A DNA stretch of 64,000 nt from NCBI GenBank assembly GCA_036365455.1, contig JAWQUS010000022.1, positions 9,176,001 through 9,240,000 on the forward strand, written 5' to 3'. The translations under genes were made by a program, and so were the position numbers. Shown here piece after piece: positions 18,109 through 27,537 of this stretch (positions are counted from its first letter, which is position 1; each line of letters begins with the position of its first letter). Under the pieces are notes generated by a model, which worked only from the letters and a program-made list of their open reading frames with translations, had not been told where the DNA came from and did not search any database. Source of the DNA: Macrosoma leucophasiata. Taxonomy: Eukaryota; Arthropoda; Insecta; Lepidoptera; Hedylidae.

Positions 18109-18385
18109 TTCCTGGTGTTAGACCTCCAGTGACGAAGCTGGCGTAGGCACCACCGCATTACCTAATATACTTGCCGCTAAATGATAGTGTTCAGCACTAT
18201 TGTGTTCCGGTCAGGTGGTAATGTACGGCTCTGTAATTTCCGGCACAGAGGCATAACATCTTAGGCCTCAGGAGTGGTAACGCATCTGCATTTTGACATT
18301 GGTCTTTGTATGGCTGAAGTCATCACTAAACACCAATGTGAACTGCATGCTTGTTTGCCACTTCCATTACATATAAAAAATAAAA
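18109..18385 (+). mobile_element. TGG-SINE A, near full length
   Basis: The head is altered (TCCTGGTGTTAGACCTCCAG) and the body is complete. A small deletion removes the GGTGTCTATAG stretch. Confidence 0.85.
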
Positions 18386-18405
18386 AGTAACCCTAATGGG
18401 ATGCG

Positions 18406-18486
18406 TCTATCTGTCTACCAGTGATTCAGACATGAACGTCAAACATTTCCGTTTGACGTTCATGTCTGAATCACTGGTAGATAGAC
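18406..18486. repeat. Long hairpin, 30-bp perfect arms
   Basis: CTACCAGTGATTCAGACATG..AACGTCAAAC (18415-18444), loop ATTTCC, then the exact inverse (18451-18480). Outer GTCTATCTGT / ATAGAC adds a gapped extension. Confidence 0.9.
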
Positions 18487-18487
18487 A

Positions 18488-18900
18488 TTAACCAACAATA
18501 AATAATGCACATCGACCTTATGAAGGGTACCTCGGCTTATTTCGGGTCTCTAGAGCGTTACCTCTTTCGCACCTTACCTATCTGACGTTTATCGACCATT
18601 TTGGTGCAGTGAGATAACGCTCTACGAAGTCGAAACTAGCCGATTGTCACTTTCTTAAAAGGCTATTACACGGCATGGTATTCAGGGTCCGGCAGAAAGG
18701 GTGGGCGTGGCCTCGCGCCGGGTCGCCGCTTATTACACTATCCGGTCGCAGTACAAATACACGGACGCTCCGGTCGCCCTAATTAGGGCCCTAACTCCCT
18801 AAATGTTATTACACTACCCTGACTCTTCCTATCGTATCCTGAACCGTGCCGTGTAATAAGCCCTATAGGCTCGATGTGCAATATTTCTTGATGAGCAATG
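18488..18900. mobile_element. MITE-1 interrupted by MITE-2
   Basis: CAACAATAAATAATGCACAT at the left and GCTCGATGTGCAATATTTCT at the right. The interior (GACGTTTATCGACCATTTTG, GATAACGCTCTACGAAGTCG) matches 63436-63696. Confidence 0.75.
18655..18866. mobile_element. MITE-2 nested in MITE-1
   Basis: TAAAAGGCTATTACACGGCA at the left, CCGTGCCGTGTAATAAGCCC at the right. GCGGGTGG-type GC core (GGGCGTGGCCTCGCGCCGGG). Matches 35146-35375. Confidence 0.8.
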
Positions 18901-18934
18901 TATATAGCCTCTTGTTTTATAATTATAGCTGCAT

Positions 18935-19050
18935 CGATAACTGATTGTATCGATAGATTTATATCCATAAAAATTTATCGATACTTAACTGTTTTAATCG
19001 ATAGATTTTTATGGATATAAACGTATCGATATAATGAGTTATCGACATGT
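18935..19050. repeat. ATCGAT-rich inverted repeat
   Basis: ATCGATAGATTTATATCCAT and, inverted about 40 bp on, ATGGATATAAACGTATCGAT. At least five ATCGAT cores occur in 110 bp. The pattern resembles TATCGATA sites known from insect promoters, but its origin as a repeat is more likely. Confidence 0.6.
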
Positions 19051-19185
19051 CACCTCACTAGCGACCCGAGCTGTCGTTTCCCACGGTGCGAAATTTAATA
19101 GAGTAAAGATAATGAGTGCGCTAACAACTCCTTTGTTAGAATCGGTTTGTGCATTTCGGTGGTTTTATTCTATAATCATTATACA

Positions 19186-19300
19186 CTAGCGGCCCGCCCC
19201 GGCTTCGCACGAGTGCAACGTATCAACCTTCGCATTCAACCGGCTCTCTAGTGGAGAGAGAGTCGTGATATGAGGGTCTGGAACGCTCTAAAACCACCTC
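19186..19300 (-). mobile_element. Helitron 3'-end fragment
   Basis: CTAGCGGCCCGCCCCGGCTT is the reverse complement of a Helitron terminus (..GGGCGGGCCGCTAG). The rest is diverged. Confidence 0.55.
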
Positions 19301-19349
19301 GCTGCCGATTTCAGTGCACAAGGGGGGGGGGAGGGATCCGGGTACACTA

Positions 19350-19539
19350 AAACACTGCTCCGGTGCGCACCGTACCTATTTGACGTTTGTCGACCATTTT
19401 GATCAGGTTTTGACCAATACCGGACTGTCAGTGCTTACGTACGTAGGCAGTGTGCAACAGAGATAACGCTCTACGAAGTCGAAACGAGCCGATCGTCTGT
19501 TTCGCAGCCTCGATGAGCAATATTAATTGTTGAGTACAG
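19350..19539. mobile_element. MITE-1, one end lost
   Basis: GCACCGTACCTATTTGACGT to GAGCAATATTAATTGTTGAG TACAG. The left terminus is missing. Confidence 0.7.
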
Positions 19540-19662
19540 TTTAATAATATGCGGACGAAAACACTTCCAGGAAAAAATTAACTGAAACTGACAAGATGAT
19601 GTCATAATCGTAAGCTAAACGAAAGCATGAGAGTTAGATCGGCTCCCTGATTTATTTGTAGA

Positions 19663-19983
19663 CTAGCTGTGCCCGCGACTTCGTCCGCGTGAGAATTTAT
19701 TATTGTTCAGTATCTACCCGGACGAAATCGTGGGCGCAGCTAGTATAAAAGTAGCTTAAGTTACTCCTTATTACATAAGCTATCTGCCAGTGAAAGTTCC
19801 GTCAAAATCGGTAAAGCCGTTCCCGAGATTAGCGGGAACAAACAGACATACAGATAGACGGACACAAAATTGTAAAAAATGTTGTTTTGGTATATGTACC
19901 GTGTATACATACATACGCATTTAGTAAAAAGCGATTATTTTTATATTACAAACAGACAATCCAATTTTATGTATTTGTATAGA
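19663..19983 (-). mobile_element. HEL, full length, A|T insertion
   Basis: In sense it starts TCTATACAAATACATAAAAT and ends GTCGCGGGCACAGCTAG. Host A and T flank it (19662, 19984). The last 82 bp form a palindrome of the terminus. Confidence 0.8.
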
Positions 19984-19994
19984 TTTCTAGAGGC

Positions 19995-20275
19995 TTTTTT
20001 ATGTTATGGAAGTGGGAAACATGCATGCAGTTTACAATGATGTTAAGTGACGACTGCAGCCTGTAGACACCCACACAAAGACCGAGGTCAAAATGCAGAT
20101 GCGTTACCACTCCTGAGGCTTAAGGTTATGCCTCTGTGCCAGAAATGACAGGGCCGTACATTACCATCTGACCGGAACACGATAGTGCTGAACACTACCA
20201 TTTAGTGGCAAGTATATTAGGTAATGCGGTGGTGCTTACGCCCGCGAGCTCCGTCACTGGAGCTCTACCGCCAGT
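19995..20275 (-). mobile_element. TGG-SINE A, full length
   Basis: T6 to CTCTACCGCCAGT. Followed at once by a plus-strand 3' piece. Confidence 0.9.
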
Positions 20276-20279
20276 AGAA

Positions 20280-20345
20280 AAGGCTGCAGTCATCATTTAA
20301 CATCCATGTCAACTGCATGCTTGTTCGCAACCTTCGTTACATAGA
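20280..20345 (+). mobile_element. TGG-SINE 3' end fragment
   Basis: AGGCTGCAGTCATCATTTAA to CAACCTTCGTTACATAG. Lies against the 5' end of the preceding opposite copy. Confidence 0.8.
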
Positions 20346-20358
20346 AAATCTTTAACAG

Positions 20359-20672
20359 CGGAAAAATATAATGTATGTATCTTCACGCCAGGTCCCTAAC
20401 GGGGTAGGCAGAGAGTGTAGAGCGCCAGACATCCCGGTTCTGACAAACCTCTCGTGCCTCGTCTACCTTCATCATTCTCTTCATACATGCACGCCGATTC
20501 CTAAGACTTTTGACCCCACCATCAGACAGAACTCGACCTATTTGGTCATGGTAGGTCAGCCTTGGTCTTCCTGGGCCTCTGCAACCATCCACATTCGCAT
20601 TGTATATCTGTTTAGTCATTCGCTCATTCGACATTCTTTCTATATGCCCGAACCATCCACCCCAACCATTAT
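20359..20672 (-). pseudogene. LINE-G reverse transcriptase C-terminus, longest copy
   Basis: In sense it reads GWGGWFGHIERMSNERMTKQ, IYNANVDGCRGPGRPRLTYH, SLRNRRACMKRMMKV and LSAYPVRDLA then TGA. The frame is open for about 90 codons. WFGHIERM is a familiar motif of non-LTR reverse transcriptase tails. The rest of the enzyme is absent (5' truncation). The opposite-strand ORF of similar length is a shadow. Confidence 0.85.
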
Positions 20673-21300
20673 ATTATTTACACCGATACTATAAATAATA
20701 TAATTCACTTACAAAATCATTACCACTTTCACTTAAAAAAAAAAAAACATCCAACAATTGTCGCAATGTCTTATTCAATACAAAACCACTTTGTTCATTA
20801 CTCAACAAAATTGCATTAAAACAAACAGATTTAATTGGAAAGTTAAATAAATGGCGTAATTATCCAAATTGTTCTATTTTCCTTTTACGAAACGACAGAG
20901 TGATTGATTCGTAGTTTTATCCCCCTAAATGTAATTTTATTATTGCTTTTATTACGTATTTGCAAGATGCTTTGGCATTCCCATTGTCTGTATTATACTT
21001 TGAGAGATATTATCTTAAAAAAAAGGTAGGTAAAATGTAGAGCAGACCAATAATGTTAGGTACGCTAGGTTCGATCTCCGGAGGAAATAAGTGCTATTAG
21101 GAGTTTTTCATTTTACTATTGCTTCTATTGTTATACGAGTGAGTATCTATGCGTCGGTTCCGAAAATAATATGAGCCTTGTCTGTTGCCATTTCGTTATC
21201 AAGTTTTCGGGCATCCAAAAAGATTGCAAATTATCCACCAAATTATTGCAAATTATAAAGATTGCAAATCGCCACACAGGACATTTCTTCGATTACAATA
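20673..21300. other. No gene recognised
   Basis: AT-rich. A short A13 run lies near 20737. 21210-21270 repeats the phrase AAGATTGCAAATTA/C three times. Nothing codes. Confidence 0.4.
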
Positions 21301-21737
21301 TCTATCTATTTATATAAAAATCAATTGCTGTTCGTTAGTCTCGCTAAAACTCGAGAACGGTAGGACCGATTTGGCTAATTTTGGTTTTGAGTGATTTTTG
21401 GAAGTCCAGGGGTCCAGGTTTGAAAGGTAAGAAAATATGAACAATATGAATTTTCACTGGTGGTAGAGCTCCAGTGACGGAGCTCGAGGGCGTAGGCACC
21501 ACCGCATTACCTAATATACTTGCCGCTAAACGCTAATGGTAGTGTTCAGCACTATCGTGTTCCGGTCAGGTGGTAATGTACGGCTCTGTAATTTCCGGCA
21601 CAGAGGTGTTATGCCTAATGCCTCAGGAGTGGCAGCGCATCTGCATTTTGACGTCTGGTCATTGTGTGGGTGTCTATAGGCTGCAGTCATCACTTAACAT
21701 CAATGTGAACTGCATGCTTGTTTGCCACTTTTATTAC

Positions 21738-21768
<31 letters not shown>

Positions 21769-21863
21769 TGAAGAAATTGAAGGGAAATGGTAAAAACCAC
21801 AATTTCAAACTTTTGACACATTATTTCATTCTGAGGCAATATGAAGTTTGCCGGGTCAGCTAG
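21301..21863 (+). mobile_element. HEL (CAATTGCTGTTCG type) containing a TGG-SINE
   Basis: TCTATCTATTTATATAAAAA at the start, GTTTGCCGGGTCAGCTAG at the end, flanked by A (21300) and T (21864). Matches 54998-55252 once the SINE is removed. Confidence 0.8.
21456..21768 (+). mobile_element. TGG-SINE A inside a Helitron, A26 tail
   Basis: Head ACTGGTGGTAGAGCTCC with GAGCTCGAGGGCG, an extra ACGCTA near 21530, and the longest poly(A) in the window. ATGAA on both sides may be its target duplication. Confidence 0.9.
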
Positions 21864-21882
21864 TTATTAATATAGTGTGAAT

Positions 21883-22003
21883 AGGACTCGTAAAGCATCT
21901 GCATTTTGACCTCCGGTCTTTATGTGGGTGTCTATAGGCTGCAGTCATCATTTAACATCAATGTGAACTGCATGCTTGTTTCTCACTTTCATTAAATAAA
22001 AAA
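21883..22003 (+). mobile_element. TGG-SINE 3' third
   Basis: GGACTCGTAAAGCATCTGCA to CATTAAATAAAAAAA. Confidence 0.8.
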
Positions 22004-22007
22004 AGAG

Positions 22008-22066
22008 TAGGTAATTCGGTGGTGCCTACGCCCTCGTGCTCCTACCCTGGAACTCTAACACCAGTA
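22008..22066 (-). mobile_element. TGG-SINE B 5' end
   Basis: GTAGGTAATTCGGTGGTGCC to GGAACTCTAACACCAGT. Abuts the opposite-strand 3' piece at 22003. Confidence 0.75.
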
Positions 22067-22462
22067 AAAAACCACCGCCTAAATTAGACCCCAGATTTCC
22101 TTATAATAAACAAAGCAATTATGCCTATATCCTGCCTATTCAAATATTCAAGCAGTCAAAAGACTGTCAATAAAAAAGCGCGGTCATTGAACAATCAATC
22201 GGCAAAAGGGTTCGAGTGACAGATGTCAGAGCAAAAAGGTGGCTAAGGGTTGGTTGATAAATTATCGATACATCAAAGTTCGTTCAGAAAAATATCGATA
22301 AATATACTACATAAATTTGTCTTCACTGTTTTTTTTTATTATTATTAATTTATTATTTAGGTACTTAGTGATGTACCGTGTGTAAAAAAAAATAAACTAT
22401 TTCTTTCTTTCTTTGTATACCTACAGGCTGATATCCACCAATTGCCATTTTCCTTGATTTTG
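22067..22462. other. No gene; ATCGAT boxes and a short direct repeat
   Basis: GTGACAGATGTCAGAGCAAAAAGGTGGC near 22215 recurs near 23044. ATCGATA boxes lie at 22266 and 22303. Confidence 0.45.
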
Positions 22463-22862
22463 GTAATGTTGGTAAACAAGCATACAGTTCACACTGATGG
22501 CAAGTGAATACTGTAACCAATAAATATCGTATATAAATATTATAAATGCGAAAGTTTGTATGTTTGTTTGCTTGTTACTCCTTCACGCAAAAATTGCCAA
22601 AACGATTTTTATGAAATTTCTCACACACATAGAGGTTTACTTGGATTAACACATACCATAGTTTTTATCCCGAAAAAAGTTCCTGTGGGATGCCATGGGA
22701 TGATTTGATGAGTTTCCACAGGTTACGCAAAAAACGACCCACAAGCGGGCGGAGCCGCGGGCAACAGCTAGTATCTACATAAAAGCTAAAGGTTTCAATT
22801 CAATGACAACACATGGCTACTCCTGATACCTAACCTGTTACGTTTCTGTGGCATCTAGCTTC
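22463..22862 (-). mobile_element. TGG-SINE B split by a Helitron
   Basis: GGTAAACAAGCATACAGTTC to ACCAATAAATA, then TCTACATAAAAGCTAAAGG to TACGTTTCTGTGGCAT. Joining the halves restores the B order (CTATAGACATCTACAC in other copies). Confidence 0.75.
22527..22771 (+). mobile_element. HEL, 245 bp, clean A|T insertion
   Basis: TCGTATATAAATATTATAAA at the start, GAGCCGCGGGCAACAGCTAG at the end. The host SINE supplies A before and T after. Confidence 0.85.
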
Positions 22863-23378
22863 TTGTTGTAATTGTGGAAGAATTCTTCTTCTTGGGTCGT
22901 CACGTCCCAACGCCATAATCCATACATAAACGATGCGTCTACCAGTAGATATTACATACCTACTCTAAATATGGTGTTCTTAATAAATAACAAAACATCG
23001 ACATTTTTTAGTTTGCTCATCCCTAGATAAAAGCGCGGGATCGAATGACAGATGTCAGAGCAAAAAGATGGCGGCCAGAAATGGCGGGTTCATTAGTGGC
23101 AAGGGATTACTCCCATTATGCCGGGTGAGCTTTTATTAAAAATATTTTTTCATCTATGACATTTGCTCTTTCTTTCTGCGTAAGACGATTTGTGTAAATG
23201 GGTTTTGTTTTAAATAATCTTTCGGCAGTTGATTACTCGTTATAATTAATGTTCTGTTTTATGTTGTTTTGTTTTTTTATAAATTTGGGAAATTCATTCT
23301 GGGAGTAGTTAGCTACAGCCTGATACAGAATATTAGATTTTTTAAAATATATTAAAGCATACATTTTTAAAACTGAAC
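22863..23378. other. No gene recognised
   Basis: GGGTCGTCACGTCCCAACG near 22894 is inverted near 56785 (GTTGGGACGTGACGACCC). AAGATGGCGGCC near 23068. The remainder is AT-rich. Confidence 0.4.
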
Positions 23379-23498
23379 TGATCCACTTATTCCAGCGGTG
23401 TGAGATGATAGTTTGATTCAAAGATCCTCGCACCGGGACAAATATTTGTATGGCCTACTGATATTTGTTCGGGGCTAGGCGCATGTGTATGTGTTGTT
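23379..23498 (+). mobile_element. tSINE-2, 5' part
   Basis: CTTATTCCAGCGGTGTGAGA, TTTGATTCAAAGATCCTCG, then ACAAATATTTGTATGGCC. The B box is damaged and the 3' end replaced by T-rich sequence. Confidence 0.7.
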
Positions 23499-23519
23499 TT
23501 TTTTTTCTTTTTATGTATT

Positions 23520-24019
23520 GGCCAGAGCTCCAAGTATAGAGCTCGAGGGTGTAGATACCACCGCATTACCTAATCTATCTGCCGCCAAACGGAAGTGTTC
23601 AGCACTATCGTGTTCCGTTTAGATGGTTGGCCCTGTAATAATAATCACAGAGACATAACAACTGAGGTCTCAATGATGATAATAACGCATCTGCATTTTG
23701 ACCTATGGCAGAGAATATGAAATGATACTAGGTATAGAACGGACACTTCGACGTCCCGCCCGATTTCCCCGCCTACCCCAACCTCCTCCCCTCTTATGGG
23801 CGACGGTTGGTATTCTCTACGTGCTACGCACACAGGTGCACGTGTAAACACACGTCACCGATTGATGTCTATGTAAAAGAGACCAAATTCAGCGTTTGTA
23901 TGGAATAACGGAGTGTCCGCGGTGTGCCTATGGTCTAAGTGTCTATAGGCTGCAATCATCACTTAACATCAATGTGAACGGCACGCTAGCTTACCACCTT
24001 CATTAATTAAAAAAAAAAA
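23520..24019 (+). mobile_element. TGG-SINE B split by MITE-3
   Basis: GCCAGAGCTCCAAGTATAGA to CATTTTGACCTATGG, then CCTATGGTCTAAGTGTCTAT to ACCTTCATTAATT and an A-tail. Confidence 0.8.
23709..23926 (+). mobile_element. MITE-3, complete, 7-bp target duplication
   Basis: CAGAGAATATGAAATGATAC at the start, GAGTGTCCGCGGTGTG at the end, flanked by CCTATGG (23702-23708, 23927-23933). Confidence 0.85.
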
Positions 24020-24671
24020 CTGTATCTTCGTTATCTGTGGTACAAGTATCCGGTGTATAAATAAAGATTCTTAAACAATCCGATCAAGTACTGTCTGAAT
24101 GACCCAAAACATTCGTCTAGCGCGAAATTATATTAAAAAAAAGACAACGTGCGCCGGAAATACAGATAATGAGCTAACGGTCACTTCCGTCCCGCTTCAG
24201 TTGTTGGCATTGTTTTGACTCCCCCCATTTACTTCACGCTTATGTGGTAAAGTGGGGGAGTGCGTTTCGGATGCGTACAGTTTAAGGATTCAATACATTA
24301 AAAGGAAAAACGAAAGCCTTTGTGATTTATACGGTGTATGTCTGTCACGGCCAATTTATTACGAAACTACTGTAACGATAAAGGTGCAATTTGGTTCGCA
24401 AATGTAGATCAATGACCCAAATATGGACGTGCTATATAAATTAATTAACTTCGAACAAATAAGTGAAACCTTGAAAAAAAAATCATATGATACACTATAA
24501 CCTCCTTTTTAATTTTTTCCCATGTTAAATCTTATGAATTTATGTGTCCATCTCTTTTTACTGTCGCTCTTTCGTTGAAATCACAACAATGCTAAAGTGG
24601 TATCTTCAAAAACTATCAAAGCCCATCACGTTCCCGACCATTCAGAACGTTGCTTAACTTTTCGTTTAATA
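24020..24671. other. No gene recognised
   Basis: ACTCCCCCCATTTAC faces GTAAAGTGGGGGAGT around 24231-24260, an imperfect hairpin. AATAAA at about 24059. TTTATGTGTCCATCTCTTTT near 24540 is shared with 31855 and 34268. Confidence 0.4.
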
Positions 24672-24985
24672 TTACGTAACTTCAGGCCTGTAATTCCCGA
24701 AGGGGTGGGCAGAGGTAAATGCATGCATTCAAGCATACATGCAAACACCCACGATTCGCCGGTTACGTTTTGGCTCATATAACAGGTGGCGAGCCTGTTG
24801 TCATCTCCGGGCACATTACCGAACTTCGAGGTGCTGGCAAAATTTCTAGAAAATGCAAAAATCCCAAAAGAACAAGAGATGAAGGACTTTACACCATTAT
24901 CTCTGATAAACCCCGACTCGGGAATCGAACCCAGGACCACAGCGTAGTAGAAGTGGCCTGCTACCATAAGGCTACCGAGGCAGTT
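24672..24985 (-). mobile_element. tSINE-1, full length
   Basis: In sense: TGCCTCGGTAGCCTTATGGT head (A-box region), GGTTCGATTCC B box, body, and GGCGTGAAGTTACG-type end (here GGCCTGAAGTTACG). Confidence 0.85.
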
Positions 24986-25160
24986 TAATATGTACCCCAA
25001 ATTACATGAGCAACTTCACCGGAATTACAGGTGTCAAATAAGTTACATATAAAACACAAAGACCCCTTCTTCCCCTATAATTGACGTCACGGTTGGCTAC
25101 CTGCATGCTTTTTGGCTAACAGGTGCTTATTTTAGGGTTGCGAGGCCAAAAGCTTACTGG

Positions 25161-25425
25161 TTTTTTATGTTAAGGTGGCAAACCAGCGTGCAGTTCACAT
25201 TGTTATTTAGTGATGACTGCAGCCTATAGACATCTACAGAAAAACTAGAGGTCATAATGTAGATGCGTTGCCACCCCTGAGACCTTAGGTGTTCTGTCTC
25301 TGTGATAGTTATAAAGGGGCCATACATTAACATATTTACCATCTAACCGGAATACGATAGTGCGCTGAACACTACCATTTAGCGGCAGATTGGTAATATA
25401 ATGCGGTGGTGCCTACGCTTATGCT
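25161..25425 (-). mobile_element. TGG-SINE B, head-to-head with 25433
   Basis: T6 to GATTGGTAATATAATGCGGT. Contains ATTAACATATTTACCATCTA, a small duplication. The 5' terminus is worn. Confidence 0.8.
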
Positions 25426-25432
25426 ACTTTTT

Positions 25433-25723
25433 ACTGGTGATAGAGATCTAGTGACGGTGCTCGCGGGCGTAAGCCCCACCGCATTACCTAATATACTTGC
25501 CGCTAAATGGTAGTGTTTAGCACTATCGTGTTCCGGTCAGGTGGTAATGTACGGCCCTGTAATTACCGGCACAGAGGCATAACACCTTAGGCCTCAGAAG
25601 TGGTAACGCATTTGCGTTTTGACCTTGGTCTTTGTGTGGGTGTCCATCTATAGGCTGAAGTCATCACTTAACATCAATGTGAACTGCATGCTTGTTTGCC
25701 ACTTCCATAACATTAAAAAAAAA
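25433..25723 (+). mobile_element. TGG-SINE A, full length
   Basis: ACTGGTGATAGAGATCTAGT to CATTAAAAAAAAA. Faces the opposite copy with only a few bases between. Confidence 0.9.
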
Positions 25724-25883
25724 CCAGTGGTGGTAGTTTCAGTAACAAAGCATGTGTCGTTCAGTTGCAAAGAACCGTCTCAATACTGATCCATTGACAA
25801 AAAGACCCGGTTCGTTGGACCCGCTCAATTGATTGATTGGTTCATTGATTCAAGGATTGGAAAAGTCGTTTACTTATATGTTT

Positions 25884-25972
25884 TATACACGCATGCAGTT
25901 TACATAGATGTTAAGTGATGCCTGCAGCCTATAGACACACAGACAAAACCAGAGGATAAAATGCAGATGCGC
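25884..25972 (-). mobile_element. TGG-SINE 3' fragment
   Basis: TTTATACACGCATGCAGTTT to GATAAAATGCAGATGCG. Confidence 0.75.
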
Positions 25973-26051
25973 GGAAGGAGTGATACAGATAAATATAATG
26001 GTGGTTAAACAGGCACTTGGTTAATATTCAAGTTTTCACTTCTGCCGGCAC

Positions 26052-26268
26052 CGCCTGATTTGGGGTTGCCAGACGTCCAGATAAAGCCGGACATAGTACC
26101 TTTTGATTGCGTGTCCGGTCAAAATATACGGTATCCGGCTTTTGTTAGGCTTTTAACATTTCTTATACGAGCGAGCGCCGAGCACTGCCGAAAGTTTCTA
26201 TCGTGGGTGTCCGGCAGACCTCCGGCAGTCTCACCGACATTAAAATTCAGCAACCTGGAACCCTACCC
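26052..26268. mobile_element. hAT-like short element (GGGTTGCCAGACGTCC ends)
   Basis: GGGGTTGCCAGACGTCCAGA at the left and CAGCAACCTGGAACCCTAC at the right resemble inverted ends, with ACGTCC/GTCCGG boxes inside. Judged from memory of insect elements. No target duplication confirmed. Confidence 0.4.
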
Positions 26269-26319
26269 GGAGTGCAATCAGTTGTTTTTTGTTAATTAAA
26301 AGTAAATAGCCAGATACTC

Positions 26320-26598
26320 ACTGGTGGTAGAGCTCCAGTAACTGAGCTCGCGGGTGTAGGCACCACCGCATTACCTAATATACTTGCCGCTTAATGGTAG
26401 TGTTTAGCACTATCGTGTTCCGGTCAGGTGGTAATGTACGGCCCTGTATTTTCCGGCACAGAGGCATAACACCTTATGCCTCAGGAGTGGTAACGTATTT
26501 TGACCCTGGTCTTTGTGTGGGTGTCTATAGGCTGCAGTCATCACTTAACATCAATGTGAACTGCATGCTTGTTTACCACTTCCATTACATAAGAAAAA
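26320..26598 (+). mobile_element. TGG-SINE A, near full length
   Basis: ACTGGTGGTAGAGCTCCAGT to TTCCATTACATAAGAAAAAT. CTGAGCTCGCGGGTG head variant. The ATCTGC stretch is lost. Confidence 0.9.
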
Positions 26599-26760
26599 TA
26601 AAGATACTGACACAACGGAAATATTATCACATTTCTTGATTTCACTTCGATTTCAAAATCGATCTGAGTCATTTATTGAATCATAACTTTTTGAATCGTT
26701 GCACTAATAATATTGCAAAAGGTATTCGTCATTCATCAGATACGATTTCAAGAACTACAC

Positions 26761-27041
26761 TGTTTTATGTAACAAAGGTAGCAAACGAGCATGCAGTTCA
26801 CATGGATGTTAAGTGATGACTGCAGCCTATAGACATCTACACAAAAACCTGAGAAAATGCAGATGAGTTACCACCCCCGAGACCTAAGCTTTTATGTCTC
26901 TGTGATAGTTATTACGGGGCCATACATTACCATCTAACAGGAACACTACGTTGTAGAACACTATCATTTGGCGGCAGATAGATTAGGTAATGCGATGGTG
27001 TCTATGCCCTCGAGCCACTACACTGGAACTCTACCACCAGT
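26761..27041 (-). mobile_element. TGG-SINE B, full length
   Basis: TGTTTTATGTAACAAAGGTA to GGAACTCTACCACCAGT, with GGCGGCAGATAGATTAGGTA and CATCTACACAAAAACC typical of B. Confidence 0.85.
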
Positions 27042-27087
27042 GAAATTATTTTTAAAATTACAATAAAAAACATTACCAAAAAAAAAT

Positions 27088-27170
27088 TAGTTTGGGAACG
27101 TCTGACCAGGATGAGGCAGTCAATAGGGGTACTATTGACTGCCTCATCCTGGTCAGACGTTCCCAAACTA
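27088..27170. repeat. Perfect 39-bp-arm hairpin
   Basis: TAGTTTGGGAACGTCTGACC..CAGTCAATAG (27088-27126), loop GGGTA, exact inverse 27132-27170, with A9 and T10 runs outside. TTTGGGAA..GTCAAT recurs singly near 27950, so it is an element end copied head-on. Confidence 0.9.
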
Positions 27171-27360
27171 TTTTTTTTTTGTTTTACTGGCTTCTAAAGG
27201 AGGAGTCCTTGCTTCATTTGCATCACATTCCCATATTATCAATTTTTATTCACAACTTCGTAGACCCCGATCGAGTCTCCCATGGACCCCAGCTGCCTCA
27301 AACTATGTTTTCTTGTTTTACTGGCTTTTCACAGAAGCCAGTAAAAGCCAGAAGTCCTTG
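27171..27360. mobile_element. Repeat with GACCCCGATCGAGTCT core
   Basis: CATCACATTCCCATATTATC, AATTTTTATTC and CCCCGATCGAGTCTCCCA recur at 27845-27975. A second hairpin, TTTTACTGGCTTTTCACAGAAGCCAGTAAAA, lies near 27318. Probably a non-autonomous TIR element, family not certain. Confidence 0.5.
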
Positions 27361-27537
27361 CTGATGTAGATTAATAAAACCAGGCTTTTGGTGATTGATG
27401 TGTTTGGATTTATTGTCTTGGTTACACAGCGGGAGCACACACAGTATACAGAGCACATTCCGTACCATTAGAGAAAGAGAAGTGAACATTGATTGACATC
27501 TGTCATGCATGACTGACATATTTAAATATATCATTTC

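Noticed and set aside
20371..20694. ORF starting MYVSSRQVPNGVGRECRAPD (also at 13585, 34676, 57155)
   Set aside because: Antisense shadow of the LINE-G C-terminus. The sense strand carries the recognisable protein and the tail repeats.
24626..25000. 124-codon minus-strand ORF
   Set aside because: Lies within tSINE-1. Other copies of the SINE are not open in this frame.
26394..26639. Recurrent ORF starting MVVFSTIVFRSGGNVRPC (also at 41434, 45815, 62925)
   Set aside because: It is the translation of the TGG-SINE sense strand. It is open by chance, broken in most copies, and extends into the poly(A).
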